Origin: Planctomycetaceae bacterium
Lineage (GTDB): Bacteria > Planctomycetota > Planctomycetia > Pirellulales > Thermoguttaceae
Length of the DNA: 28,983 bases
Direction of reading: 5' to 3'
Assembly: GCA_009783865.1 (NCBI GenBank)
Contig: WRCR01000008.1
Coordinates: 1-28,983, forward strand
Within the stretch, counting starts at the first letter, position 1. Every line of letters starts with the position of its first letter. Position numbers and translations under genes: made by a program. The notes under the pieces were generated by a model, which was given only the letters and a program-made list of their open reading frames with translations, made no database searches and was not told the origin of the DNA. Of this stretch, positions 1 to 7,023 are shown in pieces.

Positions 1-1
1 C

Positions 2-262
2 GATGTAGGTTCGTTTGCCGAGAAGGACGGTCTTCCGCCCGGCAAATATAAAGTGTATATTACCGGTGCAGTTGAAGTAACCGGTACAACGAAAAGAAAA
101 GAAACAACGGTCGGCGAGGACGGCAAAAGCAGGACGATAGAAGTTGAAGAGGAGATTTTAGCACCGCTGATTGCCGATAAGTATGCTAACCGCGATACAA
201 CGCCGCTGGAAGTTGAAGTGCCGGGCGAAAGAGTGTATCATATACAGGTTGAAAAACCGTGA
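2..262 (+). CDS. Small planctomycetal secreted-type protein, 5'-truncated
   Basis: The reading frame is open from the left edge (base 2) to TGA at 260-262, so only the last 86 residues are present and the true start lies outside the window. The visible part begins with a short G-L-P-P-G-K-Y-K-V-Y motif followed by a lysine/glutamate-rich segment and ends with 'TPLEVEVPGERVYHIQVEKP'. That layout resembles the C-terminal half of small planctomycetal proteins with a transthyretin/carboxypeptidase-regulatory-like beta sandwich, which are often lipoproteins. The signal or lipobox region cannot be checked here. It lies 52 bases upstream of the first oxidoreductase gene on the same strand and may share its operon. 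Function unknown; the fold assignment is inference from the motif style. Confidence 0.7.
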   Translation, partial: DVGSFAEKDGLPPGKYKVYITGAVEVTGTTKRKETTVGEDGKSRTIEVEEEILAPLIADKYANRDTTPLEVEVPGERVYHIQVEKP

Positions 263-314
263 TGATTTTGTTATTTTATCAGAACCGTAACCTCTGTTTG
301 AAAGGACAACTATT

Positions 315-1679
315 ATGGCGCATCGGCGGCATTTCATGAAACAGACCACACTGGGAATCGGTGCAGGCATCACCATTTTGAACGCAGCGGCTTCGGTGTT
401 CGGAACACCAGTTAACGAAAAGGTCAATCTTGGTTTCATCGGTTGCGGCAGTTATGGCAGGGGCGTTTTACTCAGCGGGTTTCTCAATCGCGATGACGTT
501 AACGTCCTGCATTGCTGCGATGCCATTCGTCCGCGTGTGGAAACCGCCGCTGGTCAAGTTCAACAATCACCGCTCGGAACGAAACCGATACTTTCGTCCG
601 ATATGCGGACGGTGCTTGACGACCCGAAGGTCGATGCCGTGGTTTGCGCTTTGCCCGACCATTGGCACGCACTTGCTGCCATTTGGGCTTGTCAAGCCGG
701 AAAGGATATTTATACGGAAAAGCCCGCTTCCCATTCGGCGTGGGAAGGAAGAAAAATGGTCGAAGCCGCCAGAAAGTACAAACGCATTGTTCAACTCGGA
801 ACGCAGAACCGCAGCGCGCCTTATAATCTTGCCGCAAAGAAATACATCGAGGAAGGAAAACTCGGCAAAATCCATTTCGTCCGCGTCTATGACATGTGCG
901 GCGGAGGAAATGTCAAAATCGCACCAACGATTCCCGTGCCGGAAGTACTCGATTGGGACCGCTGGCTCGGTCCTGCTCCGATGCGTCCCTACTCACCGAC
1001 TTATATTGCCGGTTTGTCCACTTGGCCGTTCTTTTGGGACTTTTCGTCCGGCAATATGGCTATGCAAGGTATTCACCAACTCGACTTGGCGCGTATGCTT
1101 ATTGGCAAGGAATTGCCCAAGACAGCGTATTGTGTCGGCGGACGGTTCAACACCGAAGGTGATGCCGACGCACCTGACACGCAGACGGCGGTGTGGGAAT
1201 TTGACAACATGGTAATGTCGTTTGACTTGACGCTTTACACGCCGTATATGTTGAGAATTGACTCTGTTGCCCGGAACAGCGATATATTTCCGTATTGGCA
1301 GCAATGCGGCACACGGATTGAAATTTACGGGTCAGATGCCTTGATGATAATCGGTCGGATGGGCGGCGGCTGGGAAGTGTTCGTCAGAACAAAAGACCGG
1401 CAGCCGGTAGTCGCGGATTCAATGCACGGACGCTATCCAGTTCCGAACCACATGGATAATTTTCTCGCCTGTGTCCGCAGTCGGGAACTGCCGAATGCCG
1501 ACATTGAAATCGGACACCGCAGTACGCTGCTGGTACACTATGCAACGATTTCGTATCGGCTCGGCGGACAAAAACTCGTCATTGACCCGAAGACCGAAGA
1601 GATTATCGACAATCCCGCTGCGATGAAACTCTTCAAACGGGAATACCGCAGTCCTTATGTTGTGCCGGAAAACGTTTAA
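315..1679 (+). CDS. Tat-exported Gfo/Idh/MocA family oxidoreductase (1 of 3)
   Basis: This is a 454-residue NAD(P)-dependent oxidoreductase-fold protein. The N-terminus carries a twin-arginine motif (R4-R5-H-F-M-K) followed by a hydrophobic stretch to about residue 30, indicating Tat export of a folded, cofactor-loaded protein. The Rossmann motif is G-F-I-G-C-G-S-Y-G-R-G at 40-50. The family hallmark E-K-P is at 135-137, followed by a conserved 'QLGTQNRS' stretch. The C-terminal half has a 'WDRWLGPAP' segment and 'GIHQLDLARMLIG', typical of planctomycetal members. An AAAGGA-like ribosome-binding site lies about 9 bases before the ATG. Exported members include glycosidase-like enzymes (GH109 type) that use bound NAD, so a role in periplasmic sugar chemistry is likely but the substrate is unknown. 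It is followed 34 bases later by a second family member. Confidence 0.9.
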   Translation: MAHRRHFMKQTTLGIGAGITILNAAASVFGTPVNEKVNLGFIGCGSYGRGVLLSGFLNRDDVNVLHCCDAIRPRVETAAGQVQQSPLGTKPILSSDMRTVLDDPKVDAVVCALPDHWHALAAIWACQAGKDIYTEKPASHSAWEGRKMVEAARKYKRIVQLGTQNRSAPYNLAAKKYIEEGKLGKIHFVRVYDMCGGGNVKIAPTIPVPEVLDWDRWLGPAPMRPYSPTYIAGLSTWPFFWDFSSGNMAMQGIHQLDLARMLIGKELPKTAYCVGGRFNTEGDADAPDTQTAVWEFDNMVMSFDLTLYTPYMLRIDSVARNSDIFPYWQQCGTRIEIYGSDALMIIGRMGGGWEVFVRTKDRQPVVADSMHGRYPVPNHMDNFLACVRSRELPNADIEIGHRSTLLVHYATISYRLGGQKLVIDPKTEEIIDNPAAMKLFKREYRSPYVVPENV

Positions 1680-1713
1680 CAGCACATCCCTTTTACCTTT
1701 ACCTTTTATTATA

Positions 1714-2814
1714 ATGTCGAACACAGTTTTTTCCCGCCGTGACTTTTTAGGTACTGCTGGCACAATCGCTGCCGGTGCGGTTATTGCCGGTGAAACATTT
1801 GCTCAAGAGGTTCCGAAGAAGCCGAAGATTAAAATCGGACAAATCGGTACCGGTCACATGCACGCTTCTAAATTCGGGGTGCTTCATAAGTTGCCCGACT
1901 TGTTTGAAGTTGTCGGTATCGCAGATGACGACCCTAATCAACGCAGCCGGCACGAGAATAAAGGTATCTATAAAGATGTTCCGTGGATGTCCGTTGAAGA
2001 GTTGCTGGCGTATCCCGGACTTCAGGCGGTTGCTGTTGAGGTTGAGGAACATCATCCGCTGCCTGTTGCACTGAAATGCGTCAAAGCGGGAAAACATGTA
2101 CATATCGACAAACCCGCCGGTGAATCGCTGAAGGATTTCAAAGAAATTCTTGATATTGCGAAGGCAAAAAACCTGACCGTCCAAATGGGATATATGTACC
2201 GGACTAATCCCGCGCTGGAGTTTTGTTTCAAGGCGGTGAGAGACGGACTGCTCGGCGACATTTACGATGTTGATGCTGTGATGAACCGCTATGATACGCA
2301 GGGATTCCGCAACATCATTAAGACGTTCAGAGGCGGCACACCGTTTATTTTCTCCTGTCACATGATTGATATGGTCGTGACTATACTCGGCGCGCCGACA
2401 AAGATTCATCCGTTCAACCGCAGAACCCGTGAAGACGGCGTGCTTGACAACTCGGTTGCCGTGTTTGAATATCCGAAGGATGTTATCGCAACAGTTAGGA
2501 CTTCCATCAACGAAGTCGAGGGTTTTCAAAAACGTTATCTGACGGTTCGCGGTTCGAAAGGAACGATAGTGATTCAGCCGCTTGAATCGCAGGGTAATAT
2601 GTCCGGCGGTGTTCTGCAACTTGCTTTGACGAAGGACGAAGGCGGTTTCAAGAAGGGATACCAAACGGTTGAAATGCCGCCGCTCAAAGACCGCTATGAA
2701 GGACAATGGGTTGAATTCGCTGACGTGATTAACGGCGATATTGTCAATCTGTACACTTATGAACACGATTACATCGTGCAGAAATGTCTGCTCGAAGTAT
2801 GCGAGATGTTGTAA
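1714..2814 (+). CDS. Tat-exported Gfo/Idh/MocA family oxidoreductase (2 of 3)
   Basis: This 366-residue protein has the twin-arginine motif S-R-R-D-F-L at 7-12 and a hydrophobic stretch ending near 'ETFA' (about residue 30). The nucleotide-binding motif is G-Q-I-G-T-G-H-M-H at 42-50. The family E-K-P motif appears as D-K-P at 132-134. A 'CHMIDMV' segment stands where catalytic or substrate-contact histidines usually lie. An in-frame ATG at 1657 would add 19 residues and overlap the previous gene. I chose 1714 because the Tat motif then begins at residue 7, although no clear Shine-Dalgarno sequence precedes it. It is shorter and clearly divergent from its two neighbours, so the three are distinct paralogues rather than recent duplicates. 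It is probably co-transcribed with the genes before and after it. Substrate unknown. Confidence 0.88.
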   Translation: MSNTVFSRRDFLGTAGTIAAGAVIAGETFAQEVPKKPKIKIGQIGTGHMHASKFGVLHKLPDLFEVVGIADDDPNQRSRHENKGIYKDVPWMSVEELLAYPGLQAVAVEVEEHHPLPVALKCVKAGKHVHIDKPAGESLKDFKEILDIAKAKNLTVQMGYMYRTNPALEFCFKAVRDGLLGDIYDVDAVMNRYDTQGFRNIIKTFRGGTPFIFSCHMIDMVVTILGAPTKIHPFNRRTREDGVLDNSVAVFEYPKDVIATVRTSINEVEGFQKRYLTVRGSKGTIVIQPLESQGNMSGGVLQLALTKDEGGFKKGYQTVEMPPLKDRYEGQWVEFADVINGDIVNLYTYEHDYIVQKCLLEVCEML

Positions 2815-2853
2815 TACTGTTTCTTTATTTTTACTCTTTTTTGAGAAAGATTT

Positions 2854-4404
2854 ATGTCTATGATTACGAGAAGAAATTTTATCTGGAACTCTTTGGCAGT
2901 CGCAAGTGCTGCCGGAGTATTTTCTGTTCCGCAATATATTTCCGCACAGGGAACGAGTCCGAATGAAGTACTCGGCGTTGCGATTGTCGGAGCAGGCGGA
3001 CGCGCCCGTGTTGTCGGCGATGCCTTTGCGAAAGACAATCGGGTGAAGATTTTATATTTCACCGACCCGGATATTAGCCGTGCAAAGTCAGCGTGTGAGA
3101 GTTTCGGAAAGAAACACGGTTATACTCCGGCTGCGCTTCAGGACTTCCGACCGGCTCTCGAAGATAAAAACGTCAATGCGGTTGCCTGCACTTCGTCCAA
3201 CCATTGGCATGCTCTCTGCACCGTTTGGGCAATGCAGGCAGGCAAACATTGCTATATTGAGAAGCCGATAACTCACAACTTTTTTGAAAACAAAGCGATT
3301 GAAGCAGCGGCGAAAAAATATGGTCTCGTTTTTCAAGCGGGAACGCAGTGCCGCTCAACGGAAAATGTCAACGCCGCAGTCGAGTTTATCCGAAAGGGCG
3401 GAATCGGTGAAGTCAAACTTTCGAGAGCGGTGACTTACCGCCGAAGGACAGCGATTGGTCCGCTCGGCGACTATCCTGTTCCACAAAGTGTTGACTATGA
3501 TTTCTGGCTTGGTCCCGCGCAAACAAAACCGCTGACACGCAAAAATTTTCATTATGATTGGCATTGGCAGCGTGAATACGGCAACGGTGATGCCGGTAAT
3601 ATGGGAGCGCATCAACTCGATGTTGCCCGCTGGTTCATCGGTGCAGACAGATACCCGCAGGCGGTGACAACTTACGGCGGACGTATCGGTTATGATGTCG
3701 AAACGAAAAATGCCGATTACCGCGACGCAGGCGATGTTGCTAACACGCTTGTTTCGATTTTCGATTACGGCGATAAGTGTCTCGTTTCGGAAGTCCGCGC
3801 TTTGGAAACGCCGGTGTTTGCCGTTACGGCTGATAAAAAGATAACGACGAACATGGGTGCTGTTGCTTATGGAACAGAGGGTTATGTTGTTCTTGCTCCG
3901 AATGTCCGCCACAACGATTTTGAACACTGCACGGCGTTTAATTTGAAGGGCGAAGTTATCATGGATTCCAGAGATGCCGTGTCGAGACAATACGATGATG
4001 TTTATATCACCGGCAGACACACGAAGAATTTTGTTAATGCAATTCTTGCGAACAAACCGGAGACAGCATCGGCAAACATACGGGTCGGTACTCTTTCGTC
4101 TCTGCTGACGCATCTTGCGAATCTTTCGTTTTATCTCGGCGAGAGTCATAAAATTTCTGCCGAGGATTTGAAACGGAAAATATCTTCGGTAAAATCGTTG
4201 GACGACAATGAGTCAACACTGGCGCGGCTGCTGGAACACATTCAGACCTTCGGCGTGGACTTGAAGAAAACGCCGCTGTCGTGGGGAGAACAACTTAAAC
4301 TCGATGTCGAAAAGGAAACGATTGCCGGTAAAAGTATTACCGATGAATTTATTACACGCCCATACCGCAAGCCGTTTGTTGTGCCGGCTGCCGCCGATGT
4401 TTAG
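2854..4404 (+). CDS. Tat-exported Gfo/Idh/MocA family oxidoreductase (3 of 3)
   Basis: This is a 516-residue family member. The twin-arginine motif is T-R-R-N-F-I-W at 5-11, with hydrophobic residues to about 30 and a likely cleavage after 'ISA'. The Rossmann motif V-G-A-G-G-R-A is at 45-51. E-K-P is at 136-138, followed by 'FQAGTQCRS'. The sequences 'DFWLGPA' and 'GNMGAHQLDVARWFIG' match the planctomycetal subgroup that also includes the first gene of this cluster. It is about 60 residues longer than the first copy, mostly in a C-terminal extension after 'LANLSFYLGESHKI'. The start is 39 bases after the previous stop. An exported NAD-dependent sugar oxidoreductase or glycosidase-like activity is the likely role, inferred from the family; the substrate cannot be named. 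Confidence 0.9.
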   Translation: MSMITRRNFIWNSLAVASAAGVFSVPQYISAQGTSPNEVLGVAIVGAGGRARVVGDAFAKDNRVKILYFTDPDISRAKSACESFGKKHGYTPAALQDFRPALEDKNVNAVACTSSNHWHALCTVWAMQAGKHCYIEKPITHNFFENKAIEAAAKKYGLVFQAGTQCRSTENVNAAVEFIRKGGIGEVKLSRAVTYRRRTAIGPLGDYPVPQSVDYDFWLGPAQTKPLTRKNFHYDWHWQREYGNGDAGNMGAHQLDVARWFIGADRYPQAVTTYGGRIGYDVETKNADYRDAGDVANTLVSIFDYGDKCLVSEVRALETPVFAVTADKKITTNMGAVAYGTEGYVVLAPNVRHNDFEHCTAFNLKGEVIMDSRDAVSRQYDDVYITGRHTKNFVNAILANKPETASANIRVGTLSSLLTHLANLSFYLGESHKISAEDLKRKISSVKSLDDNESTLARLLEHIQTFGVDLKKTPLSWGEQLKLDVEKETIAGKSITDEFITRPYRKPFVVPAAADV

Positions 4405-4440
4405 GAAGACAGGATTGACGGGATTTTAAGGAACCGTTGC

Positions 4441-4484
4441 AGTTTAACCCGGCCGCCATAAGCGGCGGATTAAAATTTTCCGCC
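4441..4484 (+). repeat. Hairpin repeat with GTTTAACCC module
   Basis: Bases 4441-4468 match 21611-21638 at 26 of 28 positions. The unit reads AGTTTAACCC, one variable base, GCCGC, one variable base, then ATAAGCGGCGG. GCCGC (4452-4456) can pair with GCGGC (4462-4466), and GGCGGA (4464-4469) can alternatively pair with TCCGCC (4479-4484). It lies 37 bases after the stop of the third oxidoreductase gene. No T-tract follows, so it does not look like a standard intrinsic terminator. Confidence 0.7.
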
Positions 4485-4486
4485 TA

Positions 4487-4515
4487 TTGCAATTCCCGAA
4501 AAAACGTGATAAAAT
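4487..4515 (+). promoter_or_regulatory. Candidate sigma70-type promoter
   Basis: TTGCAA (4487-4492) and TAAAAT (4510-4515) are separated by 17 bases, with a TGA just before the -10 box. Transcription would begin near 4522, which leaves about 355 bases before the lipoprotein ATG at 4879. It could therefore serve a long leader or a separate RNA. The call rests on consensus similarity only. Confidence 0.4.
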
Positions 4516-4521
4516 ATATTT

Positions 4522-4868
4522 GTAATTAAGAATACCCGTCCGGCGTGGTGCCGGATGGATTGAATTCGAGTACGACAACAAACTATAAAGAATCGCTTCG
4601 GCGGACGACAAATTTCTACAAGACCAACCGGATAATCGGAGTAGAACATTGTCGGTGTGTCATAAAGTTGCGTTGCTCCCCATAGAGGGAGTGTCGCGTA
4701 TGACCTGCGGTAAAAAATCAGCATTACGCCTTTCATGTTAAAGTGATGCACCTCTTTGGTCGGAGGGATTTGTTCCGTTTCTTTATAGGCGTGCCGCTCC
4801 CGTTCTAGAGTGGTTCTGTTGGCGGATCTCGCCATTTGAAAATTTTCACCATCAAAACTCAACTTTAA
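4522..4868. other. Gene-poor stretch with several short hairpins; nature unknown
   Basis: No convincing gene is seen here. A 139-codon minus-strand frame spans 4470-4889, but its translation is rich in R, C, F and Y, has no recognisable domain and lacks a ribosome-binding site. Local structure is present. CCGTCCGGC (4536-4544) pairs with GCCGGATGG (4550-4558) through one G-U. A CTCCC/GGGAG hairpin with a CATA-containing loop sits around 4676-4692. The stretch could be a long untranslated leader of the lipoprotein gene, a small RNA, or a decayed repeat. I cannot choose between these. Confidence 0.3.
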
Positions 4869-4878
4869 TGGAGAACTT

Positions 4879-5361
4879 ATGAAAAACAACTATTTTTCCT
4901 CTCGTACAGTTCTTTTCTGTACGTTACTTATAGCATTGTGTTTTACTGCTTGCGGCAGAAACACAACAACGGAAGCATATAGGCAAACCGTTATTCGGGA
5001 AATTAATGGATATTTGCAAAATGAATCAGATGAGAGAAGAAGATACATCGAATTCGCACACCAGACAGTAACAGTGACATCCGCAACGGTAACAAGTTGT
5101 CAAATTGAAACCCTTGACGGCAGCAACAATGCCGGTTATGAAGGTAAAAACGTTTCAAGAGTTACTTACGAAATCACTGCATACTGGGATGGTGTTTTTC
5201 ATAAACAGGGACATTCTGTTTTAAAAATTGTATCTGATGTGCAAAATGGTAAATCTACCGCCAAGATTATCAAAACCGATGCGGTAGTCAATATAGAAGA
5301 CCCAAACTTTTGGTATGAAGCGGGATTCGCAGCGGGAGTAATAGGATTTGGATTGTTTTGA
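4879..5361 (+). CDS. Small lipoprotein of unknown function
   Basis: This 160-residue protein has a lipoprotein signal: a charged start, a hydrophobic core at about 10-21 and the lipobox F-T-A-C with Cys25 as the lipidation site. A clear ribosome-binding site, GGAG at 4870-4873, is spaced 5 bases from the ATG. The mature part is mostly beta-strand-like and polar ('VTVTSATVTSCQIETLDG', 'VTYEITAYWDG'). It ends in a short glycine-rich hydrophobic tail, 'AGFAAGVIGFGLF'. No domain is recognised. The inner leaflet or the inside of the outer membrane is its probable location. It is flanked by gene-free DNA on both sides and is probably monocistronic. Codon use looks normal for the window, so I take it as a genuine lineage-specific gene. 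Confidence 0.75.
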   Translation: MKNNYFSSRTVLFCTLLIALCFTACGRNTTTEAYRQTVIREINGYLQNESDERRRYIEFAHQTVTVTSATVTSCQIETLDGSNNAGYEGKNVSRVTYEITAYWDGVFHKQGHSVLKIVSDVQNGKSTAKIIKTDAVVNIEDPNFWYEAGFAAGVIGFGLF

Positions 5362-5368
5362 ATTGCAC

Positions 5369-5475
5369 TAACGAGCGGGAAACTGTGTTTCCCGCTATGC
5401 CAAAAGACGTTTTTTATTTTTCTTCAAAACAACGTTTTATTATGAAAGCGGGAAACAATAGTTTCCCGCTCGTTA
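5369..5475. repeat. Inverted doublet of hairpin repeats (REPIN-like)
   Basis: Two perfect hairpins lie head to head. AGCGGGAAAC (5374-5383), loop TGT, GTTTCCCGCT (5387-5396) is the first. AGCGGGAAAC (5447-5456), loop AATA, GTTTCCCGCT (5461-5470) is the second. The outer arms extend to a 15-base inverted repeat (5369-5383 against 5461-5475), so the 107-base unit can also fold as one long hairpin. This matches the architecture of REP doublets (REPIN/BIME). It fills the gap between the lipoprotein gene and the convergent ABC transporter gene. Confidence 0.75.
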
Positions 5476-5482
5476 TAAATGC

Positions 5483-5498
5483 CGTTGCTTGCGCAACG
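5483..5498. repeat. Short hairpin CGTTGC / GCAACG
   Basis: CGTTGC (5483-5488) pairs with GCAACG (5493-5498) around the loop TTGC. It sits 8 bases beyond the inverted doublet and about 60 bases past the stop of the ABC ATPase gene. No T-tract follows on either strand. It is probably another member of the hairpin repeat class in this window, though too short to be certain. Confidence 0.4.
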
Positions 5499-5559
5499 CC
5501 GCTCTGATTGAAATGAACAACATTTAGCCGATACTCCGGCTCTTGATGAATCAACTAAT

Positions 5560-6282
5560 TTACTTTTGTGATGATGCTTTCGTCAATTCTCTGAAACGGG
5601 CATTGAGGTCGCGCTGGGTGCCGGAATCCCACGGTTCTTTCGACAAGCGTCCTTCGTTAATGAAAATAACGCGGGACGCAACCGCTTCAACTTCCTGCAA
5701 TATGTGTGTTGAAAGCAGGATTGTTTTTTCTTTTCCGATTTGTTTCAAGGTTTGCCGTACTTCGAAAATTTGATTCGGGTCAAGACCGGCGGTCGGTTCG
5801 TCAAGAATCAAGACATCCGGTTCGTGCAGCAGTACTTGCGCCATTCCTACCCGCTGCCGATACCCTTTCGATAGTTTGCCGATGGGTTTTCCATAAACGG
5901 CTTGCAGGGAGCAGAGTTCGACAACTTCGGCGATGCGTTCCCGCAATTTTCCTTCGGGTATTCCACGGGACTCACCGAAGAACCGCAGCAGCGAGCGCGG
6001 CGACATATCAGGATACAGCGGTCCGTTTTCGGGAAGATAGCCCAGATGCCGTGAGCCGGCGATTCGGTCGGCTGCCATATCATGACCGGCAATTCTGGCG
6101 GCACCTTTTGTTGCGGAAAGATAGCCGGTCAACAGTTTCATAGTAGTGCTTTTTCCGGCACCGTTTGGTCCGAGAAACGCAACTACTTCCCCTTTTTCTA
6201 TACTGAATGAAACGTTGTCAATCGCTGCAAAGTCCCCGTAATACTTCGACAGATTGACTGCCTCTATCATTGCTTGTCCCAT
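5560..6282 (-). CDS. ABC transporter ATP-binding protein, GldA-like
   Basis: This is a complete 240-residue ABC ATPase. Walker A is G-P-N-G-A-G-K-S-T at 38-46. The Q-loop region reads 'GYLPENGPLY' at 81-90, with Glu in place of Gln as in GldA-type ATPases. The signature is L-S-K-G-Y-R-Q-R-V-G at 137-146, Walker B is V-L-I-L-D-E-P at 157-163, and the switch histidine is H193 ('STHILQEVEA'). The family drives ABC-2-type export or, in Bacteroidetes, gliding and secretion. A second in-frame ATG at residue 5 gives the more typical family start 'MIEAVNLSKYYGD' and cannot be excluded. No ABC-2 permease gene lies next to it. The downstream neighbour is a convergent lipoprotein gene and the upstream neighbour is an unrelated membrane protein, so its partner must be encoded elsewhere. 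Confidence 0.92.
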   Translation of the reverse strand: MGQAMIEAVNLSKYYGDFAAIDNVSFSIEKGEVVAFLGPNGAGKSTTMKLLTGYLSATKGAARIAGHDMAADRIAGSRHLGYLPENGPLYPDMSPRSLLRFFGESRGIPEGKLRERIAEVVELCSLQAVYGKPIGKLSKGYRQRVGMAQVLLHEPDVLILDEPTAGLDPNQIFEVRQTLKQIGKEKTILLSTHILQEVEAVASRVIFINEGRLSKEPWDSGTQRDLNARFRELTKASSQK

Positions 6283-6393
6283 TGTTTATTTCTTTCTGAT
6301 AAGTCCGAACAAGTAACCAAACACATCCTTAAGTGTACCCCAAAGAATATATTTTTCAAGGGGGCGCAGGATTAGAAATTCTTGCTAACAAGG

Positions 6394-7023
6394 TTACGCC
6401 GGTTCAATTCCGAAGAACATGTGCAGCAGTTTCATCACTTCCATTCGGTCTTCCTTGAAATCATTGTTTTCCAAGAGCGACATCAGAAATTTCGGCTCAA
6501 TGAACAGCGGCAAAGGGTCATCCAAACCGAGTCCGTCCGCCGCCCGCTGCAAAAACAATTTTTCACGCCGACGAAGTTGATGCGCTTTGCATAATTCCTT
6601 GAAGACAACCCAAGGATTTTCCAGATTTTTCTGCTGTTTCAGATAAACAGCATCGTAGTAAATTAAACCGCTTATCAAAAGACACAATAACAATAAAAGT
6701 AAAAATATAGTTATTGCTTCAGACGTTCTTCTCGAGCCGCTGTTGAAGTGTTCAGACGCACCGCGAAGTTTTTCTACATTAATATCTGATTGAGCAAAAA
6801 GAATGCCGTTATTGGTCACAGGAATGGATTGGGCGAGCCGCAGCGACACTCTTTCCCGTCCGACGATTTGCCGCTGGTCTGTTTGTGCCGCTAAATCAGG
6901 GAAATAAACAAAACATGAGATAAACATACCGGCAACAGACAAAAAGAGAACAATAGCACAGGATTTTAACCCTTTGCAGACAGAGTTAAACAGTTCTCTT
7001 GTTATTCTTTTACTGTTTTCCAT
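6394..7023 (-). CDS. Two-pass membrane protein of unknown function
   Basis: This 209-residue protein has two hydrophobic segments, at about 21-41 and 103-123, with a 60-residue loop between them. A cytoplasmic-looking, charged C-terminal domain of about 80 residues follows. That domain contains 'FKELCKAHQLRRREKLFLQR' and 'DDPLPLFIEPKFL'. I recognise the general pattern F-x-E-L-C-x-A-H-x-L...L-F-x-x-P from other planctomycetal proteins, but no function is known to me. The start codon overlaps the end of the HEAT-repeat gene by 22 bases, indicating translational coupling. The two products therefore probably act together, perhaps as a membrane anchor and a soluble scaffold; that pairing is inference. 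Confidence 0.7.
   Translation of the reverse strand: MENSKRITRELFNSVCKGLKSCAIVLFLSVAGMFISCFVYFPDLAAQTDQRQIVGRERVSLRLAQSIPVTNNGILFAQSDINVEKLRGASEHFNSGSRRTSEAITIFLLLLLLCLLISGLIYYDAVYLKQQKNLENPWVVFKELCKAHQLRRREKLFLQRAADGLGLDDPLPLFIEPKFLMSLLENNDFKEDRMEVMKLLHMFFGIEPA

Noticed and set aside
1747..2934. 395-codon open frame on the minus strand opposite the second oxidoreductase gene
   Set aside because: It is fully antisense to a gene with clear family motifs. Its translation has no recognisable domain and is rich in arginine, asparagine and histidine, as expected for a shadow frame.
3355..4149. 264-codon minus-strand frame
   Set aside because: It is antisense to the third oxidoreductase gene, with no motifs and a composition typical of a shadow frame.
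4470..4889. 139-codon minus-strand frame covering the gap before the lipoprotein gene
   Set aside because: It overlaps the lipoprotein start and ribosome-binding site, has no ribosome-binding site of its own, and has an unusual R/C/F/Y-rich composition. It crosses hairpin-forming DNA, so I treat it as a chance frame.
5560..6282. LptB assignment for the ABC ATPase, prompted by the LPS-export gene elsewhere in the window
   Set aside because: The Q-loop region 'GYLPENGPLY' and overall pattern are GldA-like, and the gene is about 9 kb from the kds operon.
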